Below, piece by piece: positions 25,399-33,770 of a stretch of 64,000 bases of DNA. The DNA lies in NCBI RefSeq assembly GCF_034422975.1, contig NZ_CP139873.1, positions 744,001-808,000 of the forward strand, in the 5' to 3' direction. Within the stretch, counting starts at the first letter, position 1. Each line of letters opens with the position of its first letter. This DNA comes from Idiomarina sp. PL1-037 (GTDB lineage: Bacteria > Pseudomonadota > Gammaproteobacteria > Enterobacterales > Alteromonadaceae). The notes below the pieces were generated by a model. That model was given only the letters and a program-made list of their open reading frames with translations, did no database searches and was not told the origin of the DNA. The position numbers and the translations under genes are program-made.

Positions 25399-27261
25399 AT
25401 GGCGTTATGGGGCGGACGTTTTGCGGCAGGACCCGATGCCGCGTTTCAGCAGTTTAATGACTCGTTACCCTTTGACTATGTGCTGGCAGAGCAGGATATT
25501 ACCGGCTCTAAAGCCTGGGCCAACGCGCTGCAAAAAGTTGGAGTACTGAGTACTGGTGAATGTGAGCAATTACAACAGGCACTGGATGAACTGTTAGGTG
25601 AAGTGCGTTCTGATCCTGCGGCGGTTGCTGTCGGCGGTGATGAAGACATTCATTCTTTTGTTGAGGCGGCGCTGATAGGCAAGGTGGGCGACTTAGCCAA
25701 AAAACTGCATACCGGACGTAGCCGTAACGATCAGGTCGCGACCGACTTGCGGTTATGGTGCCGTCAGCAGTCAGAGGTTTTGCAACAGGCGTTGAAGCAA
25801 ACCCAGCAGGCATTGTTGGGGCTGGCTGAGCGTGAGCAGGGTACGGTTATACCCGGCTATACCCACTTGCAACGAGCGCAGCCGGTATTGCTGGCGCATT
25901 GGTGTTTAGCTTATGTAGAAATGCTGCAGCGCGACAGCGAGCGTTTAGAGGATGCGGTAACGCGCCTGAATAAAAGTCCGCTTGGCTGTGGGGCTTTGGC
26001 GGGAACGGCGTATCCGGTTGACCGTGAAGCCATTGCCAGCGAGCTGGGTTTTAGCCAGGCGACTCGCAACAGTTTAGATTCGGTTTCCGATCGTGATTTT
26101 GTGGTGGAGTTATTAAGCACCGCATCACTGTCGATGCTGCATTTGTCGCGCTTAACGGAAGATCTCATCTTTTATAATTCCGGCGAGGCGGGCTTTATTG
26201 AGCTGGCGGATAATGTGACTTCGGGCTCTTCGCTCATGCCGCAGAAGAAAAACCCTGATGCACTGGAACTGGTGCGTGGCAAGAGCGGCCGCGTGGTGGG
26301 CTCGTTGACTGGGTTGATGATGACCTTAAAGTCTCTGCCGCTAGCTTATAATAAAGACATGCAGGAAGACAAAGAAGGTTTATTTGACGCCTTTACCACC
26401 TGGCAGGCTTCGCTGGCGATGGTCACATCCAGTCTGCAGGGGCTAATCGTGAACCATGAGGTTTGCCGCAAAGCTGCGCAGGGCGGTTACGCTAACGCCA
26501 CCGAGCTGGCCGATTATCTGGTCGCTAAAGGCGTACCTTTTAGGCTGGCACATCATAACGTCGGAGAGCTGGTTCAGCAGGCCATTCAGGCTCAAAAACC
26601 GCTGGAAGACATGCCGCTGGAGGCGTTTCAGGCAATCGTTCCGGTTATTGAGCAGGATGTTTATGAGTGGCTGACGCTGGATGCTTTACTGGAAAAACGC
26701 TGTGCACTGGGTGGTACGTCACCGCAGCGCGTAAACGAAGCATTAAAAAGCGCTCAACAACAGCAGAAAATTCGTATTCGGGACGCCAACCTGGGTGATA
26801 TTGGCGAGATTCTGGAGTTGGTTCAGCACTGGGCCGGAGCCGGAGAGAACTTACCGCGCGCCAAGGACGACATTGTACACTCGATTAACGAGTTTGCCGT
26901 TACTGAAGTGGACGGTAGAGTTATGGGTTGTGCATCGCTTTATATCTATACCACTGGCCTTGCTGAAATTCGTTCGCTGGGCGTTCACCCGCATACGGAA
27001 GTTCGCGGGCAGGGCCGCATGCTGGTGTCTTATTTATTAAAAAAAGCGCGGTTACTGCAACTCAATCGGGTCATTGTGCTGACTCGGGTGCCGGACTTTT
27101 TTGAGCAGCAAGGTTTTAGTCATTGTTCTAAAGACAGTTTGCCGGAAAAGGTGATGAAGGACTGTGAATTGTGCCCAAGGCTGGCCAACTGCGATGAGCT
27201 GGCCATGGACTTTCACCTTCAACCACCGGACGAGAGGCTGATATTTAGTACAGCGTTGTGA
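25399..27261 (+). CDS. argH: argininosuccinate lyase fused to an N-acetyltransferase, ArgH(A)
   Basis: A 620-residue fusion. Residues 1 to about 455 are a complete argininosuccinate lyase, with the superfamily signature GSSLMPQKKNPDALE starting at about 276 and HTGRSRNDQVATDLRLW near 108. Residues about 457-620 are a GNAT acetyltransferase (KIRIRDANLGDIGEIL, then IRSLGVHPHTEVRGQGRML with RGQG at about 536-539), ending in a Cys cluster CELCPRLANCDELAMDF that resembles the ArgA C-terminus. Such argH(A) fusions are known in Moritella and other marine gammaproteobacteria, where the appended domain supplies N-acetylglutamate synthase. It lacks the amino-acid-kinase-like domain of classical ArgA. 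The 3' end overlaps the convergent downstream gene by 17 nt. Confidence 0.96.
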   Translation: MALWGGRFAAGPDAAFQQFNDSLPFDYVLAEQDITGSKAWANALQKVGVLSTGECEQLQQALDELLGEVRSDPAAVAVGGDEDIHSFVEAALIGKVGDLAKKLHTGRSRNDQVATDLRLWCRQQSEVLQQALKQTQQALLGLAEREQGTVIPGYTHLQRAQPVLLAHWCLAYVEMLQRDSERLEDAVTRLNKSPLGCGALAGTAYPVDREAIASELGFSQATRNSLDSVSDRDFVVELLSTASLSMLHLSRLTEDLIFYNSGEAGFIELADNVTSGSSLMPQKKNPDALELVRGKSGRVVGSLTGLMMTLKSLPLAYNKDMQEDKEGLFDAFTTWQASLAMVTSSLQGLIVNHEVCRKAAQGGYANATELADYLVAKGVPFRLAHHNVGELVQQAIQAQKPLEDMPLEAFQAIVPVIEQDVYEWLTLDALLEKRCALGGTSPQRVNEALKSAQQQQKIRIRDANLGDIGEILELVQHWAGAGENLPRAKDDIVHSINEFAVTEVDGRVMGCASLYIYTTGLAEIRSLGVHPHTEVRGQGRMLVSYLLKKARLLQLNRVIVLTRVPDFFEQQGFSHCSKDSLPEKVMKDCELCPRLANCDELAMDFHLQPPDERLIFSTAL

Positions 27262-28087
27262 TCCAGCGCTCTTCGTTAATAAAAGACCAGCTCCAGTCGT
27301 CCCATTTATCGCTAAGGCCCTTGGTTTTTGCTTCATCAAGGGTCATTCCCTGCTGCTTCATAGTATCAACTTCCGCTTTTGTTTCTTTTAACATAGTCAG
27401 AAAGCCACGATAGTTTTCTTTACTGGCTAAAGGACCATGACCGGGAATGATCACCGTTTCGTCATTAATGCGACTTAATAATTCTTCAACGTTGTCAATG
27501 TAGCCGTCAACGTCACCACCGCTCTTCAGGTCAATAAAAGGAAAGCGTTCATTAAAGAATAAGTCACCCGGGTGCAGCACATTAGCGTCTTCAAACCAAA
27601 CGGCGCTGTCACCATCGGTATGGCCTGCAGGCAAATAAAACACACGGATAGTGTCATTGTTTAAGTGGAAGGTAAGGGTTGAATCAAAGGTAATGGCTGG
27701 AAGGCCTGCTGCGTTGAAGTCGCTATCCTGACCCAAGCGTTCTCGCACATGGTCATGAGCATAAATAGTTGAGTTCTGATTATTGGCAAACCACATATTT
27801 GAGCCGACATGGTCACCGTGAAAGTGAGTATTCAAAATGTAACGAACCTCTTCGCCGCTAAGCTCTTTAATTTTGGCGGCAATTTTTTCTGCTACCTGAG
27901 TGTATTGATCATCAACCAGAAATACGCCGTCATCGCCTGATGACATCAGCATGTTTCCGCCAGCGCCTGTCAGCATATAAATATTATCGGCGACTTCGTT
28001 GTGTTCTATGGTTACATCTTGGAAACGGTCAGCCACAGCGGGTAAAGCAAAAGCTGCCAGTAATCCGCTGATTAAAAGTTTACGCAT
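27245..28087 (-). CDS. exported metallo-beta-lactamase-fold hydrolase
   Basis: A 280-residue protein with a signal peptide (MRKLLISGLLAAFALPAVA). The zinc-binding signature is HFHGDH in ILNTHFHGDHVGSNMWF, with further ligands in LPAGHTDGDSAVWFEDANVLHPGDLFF and IIPGHGPLASKENYRGFL. This is the subgroup often annotated as cyclase or SoxH/quinoprotein-relay-like MBL proteins; no substrate can be assigned. It is divergent from the lipoprotein gene and convergent with argH(A), overlapping it by 17 nt. It is not evidently a beta-lactamase resistance gene. An 11-bp direct repeat ATATAGGTTAC occurs at 28119-28129 and 28162-28172 upstream of its start. Confidence 0.88.
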   Translation of the reverse strand: MRKLLISGLLAAFALPAVADRFQDVTIEHNEVADNIYMLTGAGGNMLMSSGDDGVFLVDDQYTQVAEKIAAKIKELSGEEVRYILNTHFHGDHVGSNMWFANNQNSTIYAHDHVRERLGQDSDFNAAGLPAITFDSTLTFHLNNDTIRVFYLPAGHTDGDSAVWFEDANVLHPGDLFFNERFPFIDLKSGGDVDGYIDNVEELLSRINDETVIIPGHGPLASKENYRGFLTMLKETKAEVDTMKQQGMTLDEAKTKGLSDKWDDWSWSFINEERWITTLY

Positions 28088-28203
28088 GGGGTCTTCCTTA
28101 TTTGTGTTTTCGTTATTGATATAGGTTACTTATTAAACAAGCGCAAAGATCAAAAGAGAAAATATAGGTTACCGAATAGTGAATATTTTATGACACTTTT
28201 GTG

Positions 28204-28237
28204 TTGTCACAATCTTGTCATGCAAGCATCTTAGTCT
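28204..28237 (+). promoter_or_regulatory. Pho-box-like PhoB site with -10 element
   Basis: TTGTCAC (28204-28210) and TTGTCAT (28215-28221) are two heptamers spaced 11 bp apart, matching the CTGTCAT-N4-CTGTCAT layout of a Pho box, which replaces the -35 element. TAGTCT at 28232-28237, ten nt after the second heptamer, is well placed as a -10 box. It reads towards the lipoprotein/TonB-receptor genes. Confidence 0.62.
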
Positions 28238-28282
28238 TCTCCCGACTTAAATCATAACTGGACAACATCCAAGTCGGGAGAA
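28237..28282 (+). promoter_or_regulatory. leader hairpin covering the ribosome binding site
   Basis: TTCTCCCGACTT (28237-28248) is a perfect 12-bp inverted repeat of AAGTCGGGAGAA (28271-28282), with a 22-nt loop. The right arm contains GGGAG, the ribosome binding site for the ATG at 28287. If the whole left arm is transcribed the site would be paired; if transcription starts near 28244 as the -10 box suggests, only part of the stem could form. Confidence 0.6.
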
Positions 28283-28286
28283 CCCA

Positions 28287-29876
28287 ATGAAATTTAATAC
28301 CTTATTCAAAGTCTCTGCTGTAGCTACCGCTTTATTCTTAGCTGGTTGCGGTGGTGATATTAATGTTACGCCAACGGTTAACAATGGTGGCGGTTCAAAT
28401 GGTGGAAGTGACGGCGGCGCTGATGGTGGCGGTGACTCAGGCAGCGGCGCAGAGTGTGCCAGCTATGGCAACGTTCAAGGCTCATATGACGGTCAGGATT
28501 GCAGTTACGACACGGATTTTGCAAGCGCAACTATCGAAATTGCTGAAGACATTACTTTTGAAGAGCTGCCAGACGGCGGAGTGCACGTATTTGAGGGTGC
28601 CCTGCAAATTGGTGAAGATTGCGATACCACGACAGACTGTGAAATTAATCAAAATGGCCCGGTTATGACTGTTGAACCTGGTGCAACGCTTGCTTTTACT
28701 TCTGGTGAAGCCATTGTTCAGGTTGCCCGCGGTGCGCAGTTGAATGCGATTGGTACTTTTGAAAAGCCAATCACTTTTACCTCTGCTAACGCGTTTGACC
28801 GTTTGAACGTGACAGGTGACGAACCACGTTTCGCCGACTGGGGTGGTATTATTATCAACGGTAACGGAAAAACGAACCAATGTACTAACGCACAGCGCGA
28901 AGGCGGCACTTGTAACATTGAGTCAGAAGGTATTGTTAGTTACTTCGGTGGTAACGACAACGCTGATAACAGCGGTTCAATGAAATACGTTAACATTTGG
29001 TACGCAGGTTCAGGTCCTCGCGAGGGTGGTGACGGCGATGACCTTAACTCGTTAACTCTAAACGCGGTTGGTTCAGGTTCATCTTATGAATTTCTTCATA
29101 TTCACCAGGGCTACGATGATGGTGTTGAATTCTTTGGTGGCGCGGCCAACATCAAACACATCGTTTTCACTGATAACCAGGACGACTCAGTAGACATGGA
29201 TGCTGGCTGGCAGGGTAAGGCTCAATTCCTGTTTATTAAACACGGTACTGTAACGGTTGATGGAAATACTGTTGGTATGGGTAACGGCGGTTTTGAGGCC
29301 GACGGTGAGAAGAATAACGGCTCAGATTATGATGATGTTCCGGCTTCAGCCCCGACTATTGCTAACGTGACGATTATTACTACCGACAGAAAGTCTGAGC
29401 GTGACAATGCTCCGTCAATTGCCACTAAATTTGACGATAACTTCCAGGGTAAAATGTATAACGTGCTGAAAATTAAAGAAAATGGCACTGCCGATGATGG
29501 TTGTGTCTTCTTTACAACAGACGGTGAAGCTGGTGTTGATAATGGCGAACTGGACTTTTATAACTCGGTCATGGCGTGTACCAACAACTTTGTTAACACC
29601 GGTGACAATACCTTTGGCGATGGTGAAACTTACAGCCAATGGTATGACAACGGTGGTGTAAACGAGGTTCTTGATGGTTCGGCGACTGTTCTGAATGATG
29701 ATGGTATTTCTACTGATATGAGTTCATCTATCACTATCGAAGCGAATGACTTAACGTCATTAAACGATGACTTCTTTACTCCGGTTGATTTTATCGGCGC
29801 ACTGTCTGACGACGATACAAGTTCTGAGTGGTACCAGTGGGTTGAAACTGCTGTAGCTGCTGCTGACGCAGACTAA
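28287..29876 (+). CDS. putative outer-membrane lipoprotein, function unknown, paired with TonB receptor
   Basis: A 529-residue protein with a lipoprotein signal (TALFLAGC, lipobox Cys near residue 21) and a Gly/Ser/Asp-rich linker (NNGGGSNGGSDGGADGGG). The body is acidic, rich in Asn, Asp and Gly, with repeated beta-strand-like stretches (MKYVNIWYAGSG, YEFLHIHQGYDDGVEFFGG, IKHIVFTDNQDDSVDMDAG) suggestive of a right-handed parallel beta-helix. I do not recognise a catalytic motif. It is followed after 73 nt by a TonB-dependent receptor gene, so a surface-binding partner role is plausible by analogy with SusD-like or similar lipoproteins, but this is inference. The Pho-box-like promoter suggests induction by phosphate limitation. 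Confidence 0.8.
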   Translation: MKFNTLFKVSAVATALFLAGCGGDINVTPTVNNGGGSNGGSDGGADGGGDSGSGAECASYGNVQGSYDGQDCSYDTDFASATIEIAEDITFEELPDGGVHVFEGALQIGEDCDTTTDCEINQNGPVMTVEPGATLAFTSGEAIVQVARGAQLNAIGTFEKPITFTSANAFDRLNVTGDEPRFADWGGIIINGNGKTNQCTNAQREGGTCNIESEGIVSYFGGNDNADNSGSMKYVNIWYAGSGPREGGDGDDLNSLTLNAVGSGSSYEFLHIHQGYDDGVEFFGGAANIKHIVFTDNQDDSVDMDAGWQGKAQFLFIKHGTVTVDGNTVGMGNGGFEADGEKNNGSDYDDVPASAPTIANVTIITTDRKSERDNAPSIATKFDDNFQGKMYNVLKIKENGTADDGCVFFTTDGEAGVDNGELDFYNSVMACTNNFVNTGDNTFGDGETYSQWYDNGGVNEVLDGSATVLNDDGISTDMSSSITIEANDLTSLNDDFFTPVDFIGALSDDDTSSEWYQWVETAVAAADAD

Positions 29877-29949
29877 TTTGAGTTGGAATGCGAATGAATA
29901 GGCGCAACAGTGTTGCGCCTATTTTCCGATTTTATTGCAGGAGTTGGTT

Positions 29950-32655
29950 ATGAAAAATCAATACAAACTCAAACCTGTTGCCTTGGCGGTTGGATTAGGG
30001 TTATTTGCCGTTGCTCCGGGAGCTTTGGCTCAGCAAGCCGACGAAGCTGAAATTGAGCGCGAATCGACGATTGAAGAAGTTGTAACCACCGGCAGTCGTT
30101 TGCAAGGTAGCGCAGCTGCTGTTGTTGAAGAGCGTAAGAATCAGGCTTTTGTGGCTGATATTTTGGGGGCCGAGCAGTTATCCCGTTCTGGCGACAGCGA
30201 TGCGGCCTCGGCCTTGCGTCGTGTAACCGGTTTAACACTGGTTGATGGTAAATTTATTTATGTTCGTGGCCTTGGTGAGCGTTATTCAAGCGCCCGCATC
30301 AATGGTGCCAGCATACCCAGCCCGGATTTAACCCGTAATGTGGTTCCGCTGGACATTATTCCTTCAACCATTATTGAGAGTATGGCGGTACAAAAGGTGT
30401 TTTCGCCTTCAATGCCTGCGGCTTTTGGTGGTGGTAATATTGATATCCGTACGCGCTCTTTACCTGATGATTTTGTCTTTAGTGTTGAAGCGGGCATTGG
30501 CATGAATAGCAATGCGGATGAGGGTTATACCTATAACCGCGACGACAGCGGTATCCCCGCAGGCATTCAGGAAGCCATTGGTCGTTATCAAGGCGACTTT
30601 AGCTTGCGTAACATTATTAATACCGATGGTCTGACAGGCTCTGGAAACAGTGCGGGGAATCAGGCTCGTGCAATTAATGCCTCGCTGGCTAAGCAATTAC
30701 CACGTGATATGGTGCTGAAGAAAGAATCGTTAGATCCGAACATGGATTTAAAAGCGACTTTAGGTAACAGCTTTGACGAGTCATTTTTTGGTGGAACCAT
30801 AGGCGTATTAGCTGCTGCCTCTTATGACAACAACTGGGACTATTCTGAACGCCAGAATGCGGTTATCAGTAACAACGCCACAGCCGATTGTTCAACGTCT
30901 CTGGAAACGGTAGAGGACATCTCTAAGTCTTGTTACAACACCTTTTCAGAAACCTCAGTAACGACAGAAACAGAGCGGCTGAATGGCTTTTTCACTGCAG
31001 GCTATGAACTGGATACGCACAGTGTCAGTTATACCAAAATTTATCTTGAAGATTCAGAAGACGAATCGGAATTTGGTATCAAGCAAAGTCCGAACGGCAG
31101 TAACCTGAAAACGATTGTCGGAACGGGTCTTGCGAACCGTGAACATGAGTTTAAGTATGAAGAGCGTGTACTGGATGTGGATCAGTTCCGCGGACAACAT
31201 ACCTTCATGGATTACTGGGGAATTGGTTTTGACTGGCAATATACGGAGTCAAAAGCTGAAACGGATATCCCTACGGAAGTTTCTTACCGCTTTGATGATC
31301 GATATGACGCCGATGGTAACTTTGCAGAAACTCGCGTAACCGGTGACGATAACCGTGCTGTTTTCCAGTTTGTCGATATGGAAGATAACGTCAAGTCCTA
31401 CGGCGGTAACTTCTCATTGCCAGTTATGTTGTCAGGCATAGAGCTTGAGTTAAAAGCCGGCTATGACTTTGTTGATAAAGCACGCTACTACAATACCAGT
31501 AGCTTCAGTCTTGATAACGGATCCGGTTCGGGTTTTTCTGTTCTTGATGATTTAGACGGCGAACTGGGGTTAACGGGTTACTTGACGGACGATGTTATCG
31601 ACGAAAATAACTTTCGCCTTACCTTCCGCGAACCTAGCGCACCCAATGCGGATGACTATCTGGCCGCTCAGAAAATTGATGCCTATTATGGTGAATTCGA
31701 CGCGATATTCGATAATACCTGGCGTGTAAGTGGTGGTGTCCGTTATGAAGACTTTAAACAAGTTTCTCTGGCAACATCGAGCTTAATATTTAGTGAGCAA
31801 GACTTAAATAACTACTTTAATCCTGAACGCGTAGTTAATAGCACAATTGCCGAAGACGACCTCTACACAGCCTTATCTCTGACCTACATAGCCAGCGATA
31901 ATTACCAGCTGCGTTTTGGTTTCGGCGAAACCGTAGTTCGTCCGGATTTGCGTGAAACGGTACCGGTGGCTTACTACGATCCGGTAACGGATATTCGCAC
32001 CTTCGGAACCGCAGGCTTAGAAAGCAGTGATTTGCGTAACTACGACGCGCGTTTCGAGTATTATGCAGACAATGGTGACAACTACACTGTTGCAGCGTTC
32101 TACAAGGACATAGAGAACCCAATTGAGTCAATACTTCAGGTAGGCGATGAAGATTACACCTTAAGTTACGTTAATGGTGAGTCAGCTGAGGTTTATGGTG
32201 TTGAGTTTGAGTGGTTGCACGATTTAGGCTACCTGGCGAATGGTTTTTTCACCTCTGGTAACTTAACCTGGAGTGATTCCGAAGCGTCGATTGATCCGGC
32301 ACTGGCGGGTAACTTAACCAACCGGACTAAACGTATGACAGGTCACTCTGAATACGTTGCCAACTTCCAGTTGAACTACGACTCAGCTAACGGTGAACAT
32401 GCTACTTCGCTGGTGTATAACGTGTTTGGTGAGCGTATCATAGCGGCTGGTATCGGTGGACGTGAGGATGCATTTGAGCAACCGTTCCACTCTCTGGACT
32501 TGGTTTACAACTATTATCCGAGCTTTAATTCTAAAATCGGCTTCAAGGTGAAAAACATTCTTGGAGAAGATCAGGAAGTGACTCAGTCGGATATTCTGGT
32601 TCGTAGCAAAGAAGTGGGAACCGAAATTAGCTTAAGTTACAGCTACGAGTTCTGA
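29950..32655 (+). CDS. TonB-dependent outer-membrane receptor
   Basis: A 901-residue receptor with a signal peptide (LAVGLGLFAVAPGALAQ), a TonB-box-like segment (STIEEVVTTGSRL), a plug domain (AALRRVTGLTLVDGKFIYVRGLGERYSSARINGASIPSPD, about residues 80-200) and a beta-barrel ending in aromatic F (LSYSYEF). The plug motif VRGLGERYSS is typical of the large Alteromonadales/Caulobacter TonB receptors for oligomeric or phosphorylated nutrients. The ATG at 29950 has CAGGAG upstream; an in-frame TTG at 29935 precedes the RBS and is unlikely. Likely co-expressed with the lipoprotein under phosphate control. The substrate is not identifiable. Confidence 0.92.
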   Translation: MKNQYKLKPVALAVGLGLFAVAPGALAQQADEAEIERESTIEEVVTTGSRLQGSAAAVVEERKNQAFVADILGAEQLSRSGDSDAASALRRVTGLTLVDGKFIYVRGLGERYSSARINGASIPSPDLTRNVVPLDIIPSTIIESMAVQKVFSPSMPAAFGGGNIDIRTRSLPDDFVFSVEAGIGMNSNADEGYTYNRDDSGIPAGIQEAIGRYQGDFSLRNIINTDGLTGSGNSAGNQARAINASLAKQLPRDMVLKKESLDPNMDLKATLGNSFDESFFGGTIGVLAAASYDNNWDYSERQNAVISNNATADCSTSLETVEDISKSCYNTFSETSVTTETERLNGFFTAGYELDTHSVSYTKIYLEDSEDESEFGIKQSPNGSNLKTIVGTGLANREHEFKYEERVLDVDQFRGQHTFMDYWGIGFDWQYTESKAETDIPTEVSYRFDDRYDADGNFAETRVTGDDNRAVFQFVDMEDNVKSYGGNFSLPVMLSGIELELKAGYDFVDKARYYNTSSFSLDNGSGSGFSVLDDLDGELGLTGYLTDDVIDENNFRLTFREPSAPNADDYLAAQKIDAYYGEFDAIFDNTWRVSGGVRYEDFKQVSLATSSLIFSEQDLNNYFNPERVVNSTIAEDDLYTALSLTYIASDNYQLRFGFGETVVRPDLRETVPVAYYDPVTDIRTFGTAGLESSDLRNYDARFEYYADNGDNYTVAAFYKDIENPIESILQVGDEDYTLSYVNGESAEVYGVEFEWLHDLGYLANGFFTSGNLTWSDSEASIDPALAGNLTNRTKRMTGHSEYVANFQLNYDSANGEHATSLVYNVFGERIIAAGIGGREDAFEQPFHSLDLVYNYYPSFNSKIGFKVKNILGEDQEVTQSDILVRSKEVGTEISLSYSYEF

Positions 32656-32683
32656 TTGCGGGGGGGAGCCTGACATTTATGTC

Positions 32684-32720
32684 AGATCCAATATCTCACC
32701 TGATGTGAACGTCAGGCTAC
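32684..32720. repeat. 36-bp direct repeat copy 1
   Basis: The 36-bp sequence beginning GATCCAATATCTCACCTGAT (32685-32720) recurs at 32750-32785 with one mismatch. Each copy includes an inverted repeat around CCTGATGTGAAC; it is near-perfect in this copy and perfect in copy 2. It is preceded by another hairpin, CTGACATTTATGTCAG. Confidence 0.85.
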
Positions 32721-32743
32721 ATAGACGTAGCCTGGCGTTTTTT
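32712..32743 (+). terminator. Rho-independent terminator after TonB receptor
   Basis: CAGGCTAC (32713-32720) pairs with GTAGCCTG (32727-32734) over a 6-nt loop, followed by GCG and six T (32738-32743). The left arm is the end of repeat copy 1. Confidence 0.85.
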
Positions 32744-32749
32744 ATTCTT

Positions 32750-32785
32750 GATCCAATATCTCACCTGATGTGAACATCAGGCTAC
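32750..32785. repeat. 36-bp direct repeat copy 2
   Basis: Second copy, one mismatch from copy 1. It contains the perfect 8-bp hairpin CCTGATGTGAACATCAGG (32765-32782). Its last bases include the CTA that is the TAG stop codon of the minus-strand mscS-family gene, so the repeat overlaps the coding end. Confidence 0.85.
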
Positions 32786-33669
32786 GTCATCTTTATCTCT
32801 AACGGCTTCAACGTATCTAAATGCACGTCGCGTTGAGGGAAGGCGATAACAATATCGTTCTCGGCGAAAAGCTTATCCAGTTTAAAACGAATATCAGACT
32901 GTACCCGGCGAATATCCATAGGGGCTTCTACTTCAGTCCAGAACAGCAAATTAAACGTCAGGCTGTTGTCACCAAAGTCATCAAAGAAAACCTCAAAGGG
33001 TAAGCGCTGAACAATTTTTTCGTGTGTGCTGGCAGCTTCCATCATCAGTTCACGGACTCTGCCTATCGGTGATCCATAAGCAACGCCAACGGTCACTGTG
33101 CTGCGTATTTCAGTGGAGACCAGTGTCCAGTTTACTACCCGTTGCTCCAGGAAGTAGCTGTTCGGTACCAGCACATGCACGCCGTCGAAGCGTTTGATGC
33201 GCACACAACGGTTGCCAATTTCTTCAATACGACCTCGTTCGTTTTCCAGCTCGACAATGTCACCGATACGAATAGGCCGCTCGGCAATTAATATCATGCC
33301 GGAAATCAGGTTGTTTAACAGGTTTTGGGCGCCAAAACCGACACCGATGGCTAATGCACCGCCTAAGACCGCGAATACAGTAATAGGAATACCGGCAACC
33401 GGTAAGGCAATAAGAACAATAAGCACGTAAGCCAAAAACGAAAACAATTTACGAAAGGCATAAATGGTATTCTGAGAGGCATGCCCCGACTTTAAGGCAC
33501 GCTTAACTAAGCTGGAGCCTATCCAGCGTATAACAATAACGCCAACAATAATCAGCGTAATAGCAATAATTACCTGGCTGAGGTATATCTGAGCGTCGCC
33601 AGTTTTCCACAACTCAATATTCCATATTCTGTCTAAACCCGAAGAGATGTCTGTCCAGGACATTTGCAT
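32782..33669 (-). CDS. MscS-family mechanosensitive channel
   Basis: A 295-residue small-conductance channel: TM segments at about residues 28-48, 65-85 and 90-130, with the pore helix GGALAIGVGFGAQNLLNNLISGMILIAERP, followed by the beta domain (RIGDIVELENERGRIEEIGNRCVRIKRFDGVHVLVPNSYFLEQRVVNWTL) and a C-terminal alpha/beta domain. MscS proteins relieve hypo-osmotic stress in the inner membrane. Starts MQM or the second Met (two codons later) are both possible. The gene stands alone between the repeat region and the divergent ybiT homologue, about 100 nt away. Confidence 0.93.
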   Translation of the reverse strand: MQMSWTDISSGLDRIWNIELWKTGDAQIYLSQVIIAITLIIVGVIVIRWIGSSLVKRALKSGHASQNTIYAFRKLFSFLAYVLIVLIALPVAGIPITVFAVLGGALAIGVGFGAQNLLNNLISGMILIAERPIRIGDIVELENERGRIEEIGNRCVRIKRFDGVHVLVPNSYFLEQRVVNWTLVSTEIRSTVTVGVAYGSPIGRVRELMMEAASTHEKIVQRLPFEVFFDDFGDNSLTFNLLFWTEVEAPMDIRRVQSDIRFKLDKLFAENDIVIAFPQRDVHLDTLKPLEIKMT

Positions 33670-33770
33670 AATCTATTTACCTATTATAGTGAATCTTTCT
33701 TTGTAATTTACGCGAAAAACACGTACATTGCGCGCTCAATTTTTACCCTACAGTCCTGGATGTTGAATAC

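Noticed and set aside
27245..28087. Beta-lactamase resistance gene
   Set aside because: The protein has the metallo-beta-lactamase fold motif, but the surrounding motifs are those of the general hydrolase subgroup.
28193..28199. Third PhoB heptamer upstream of the Pho-box pair
   Set aside because: The heptamer at the right spacing (acacttt) does not match CTGTCAT.
32685..32785. CRISPR array
   Set aside because: Two copies of a 36-bp repeat with a 29-nt spacer fit the dimensions, but the spacer contains a transcription terminator, there is no third repeat and there are no cas genes.
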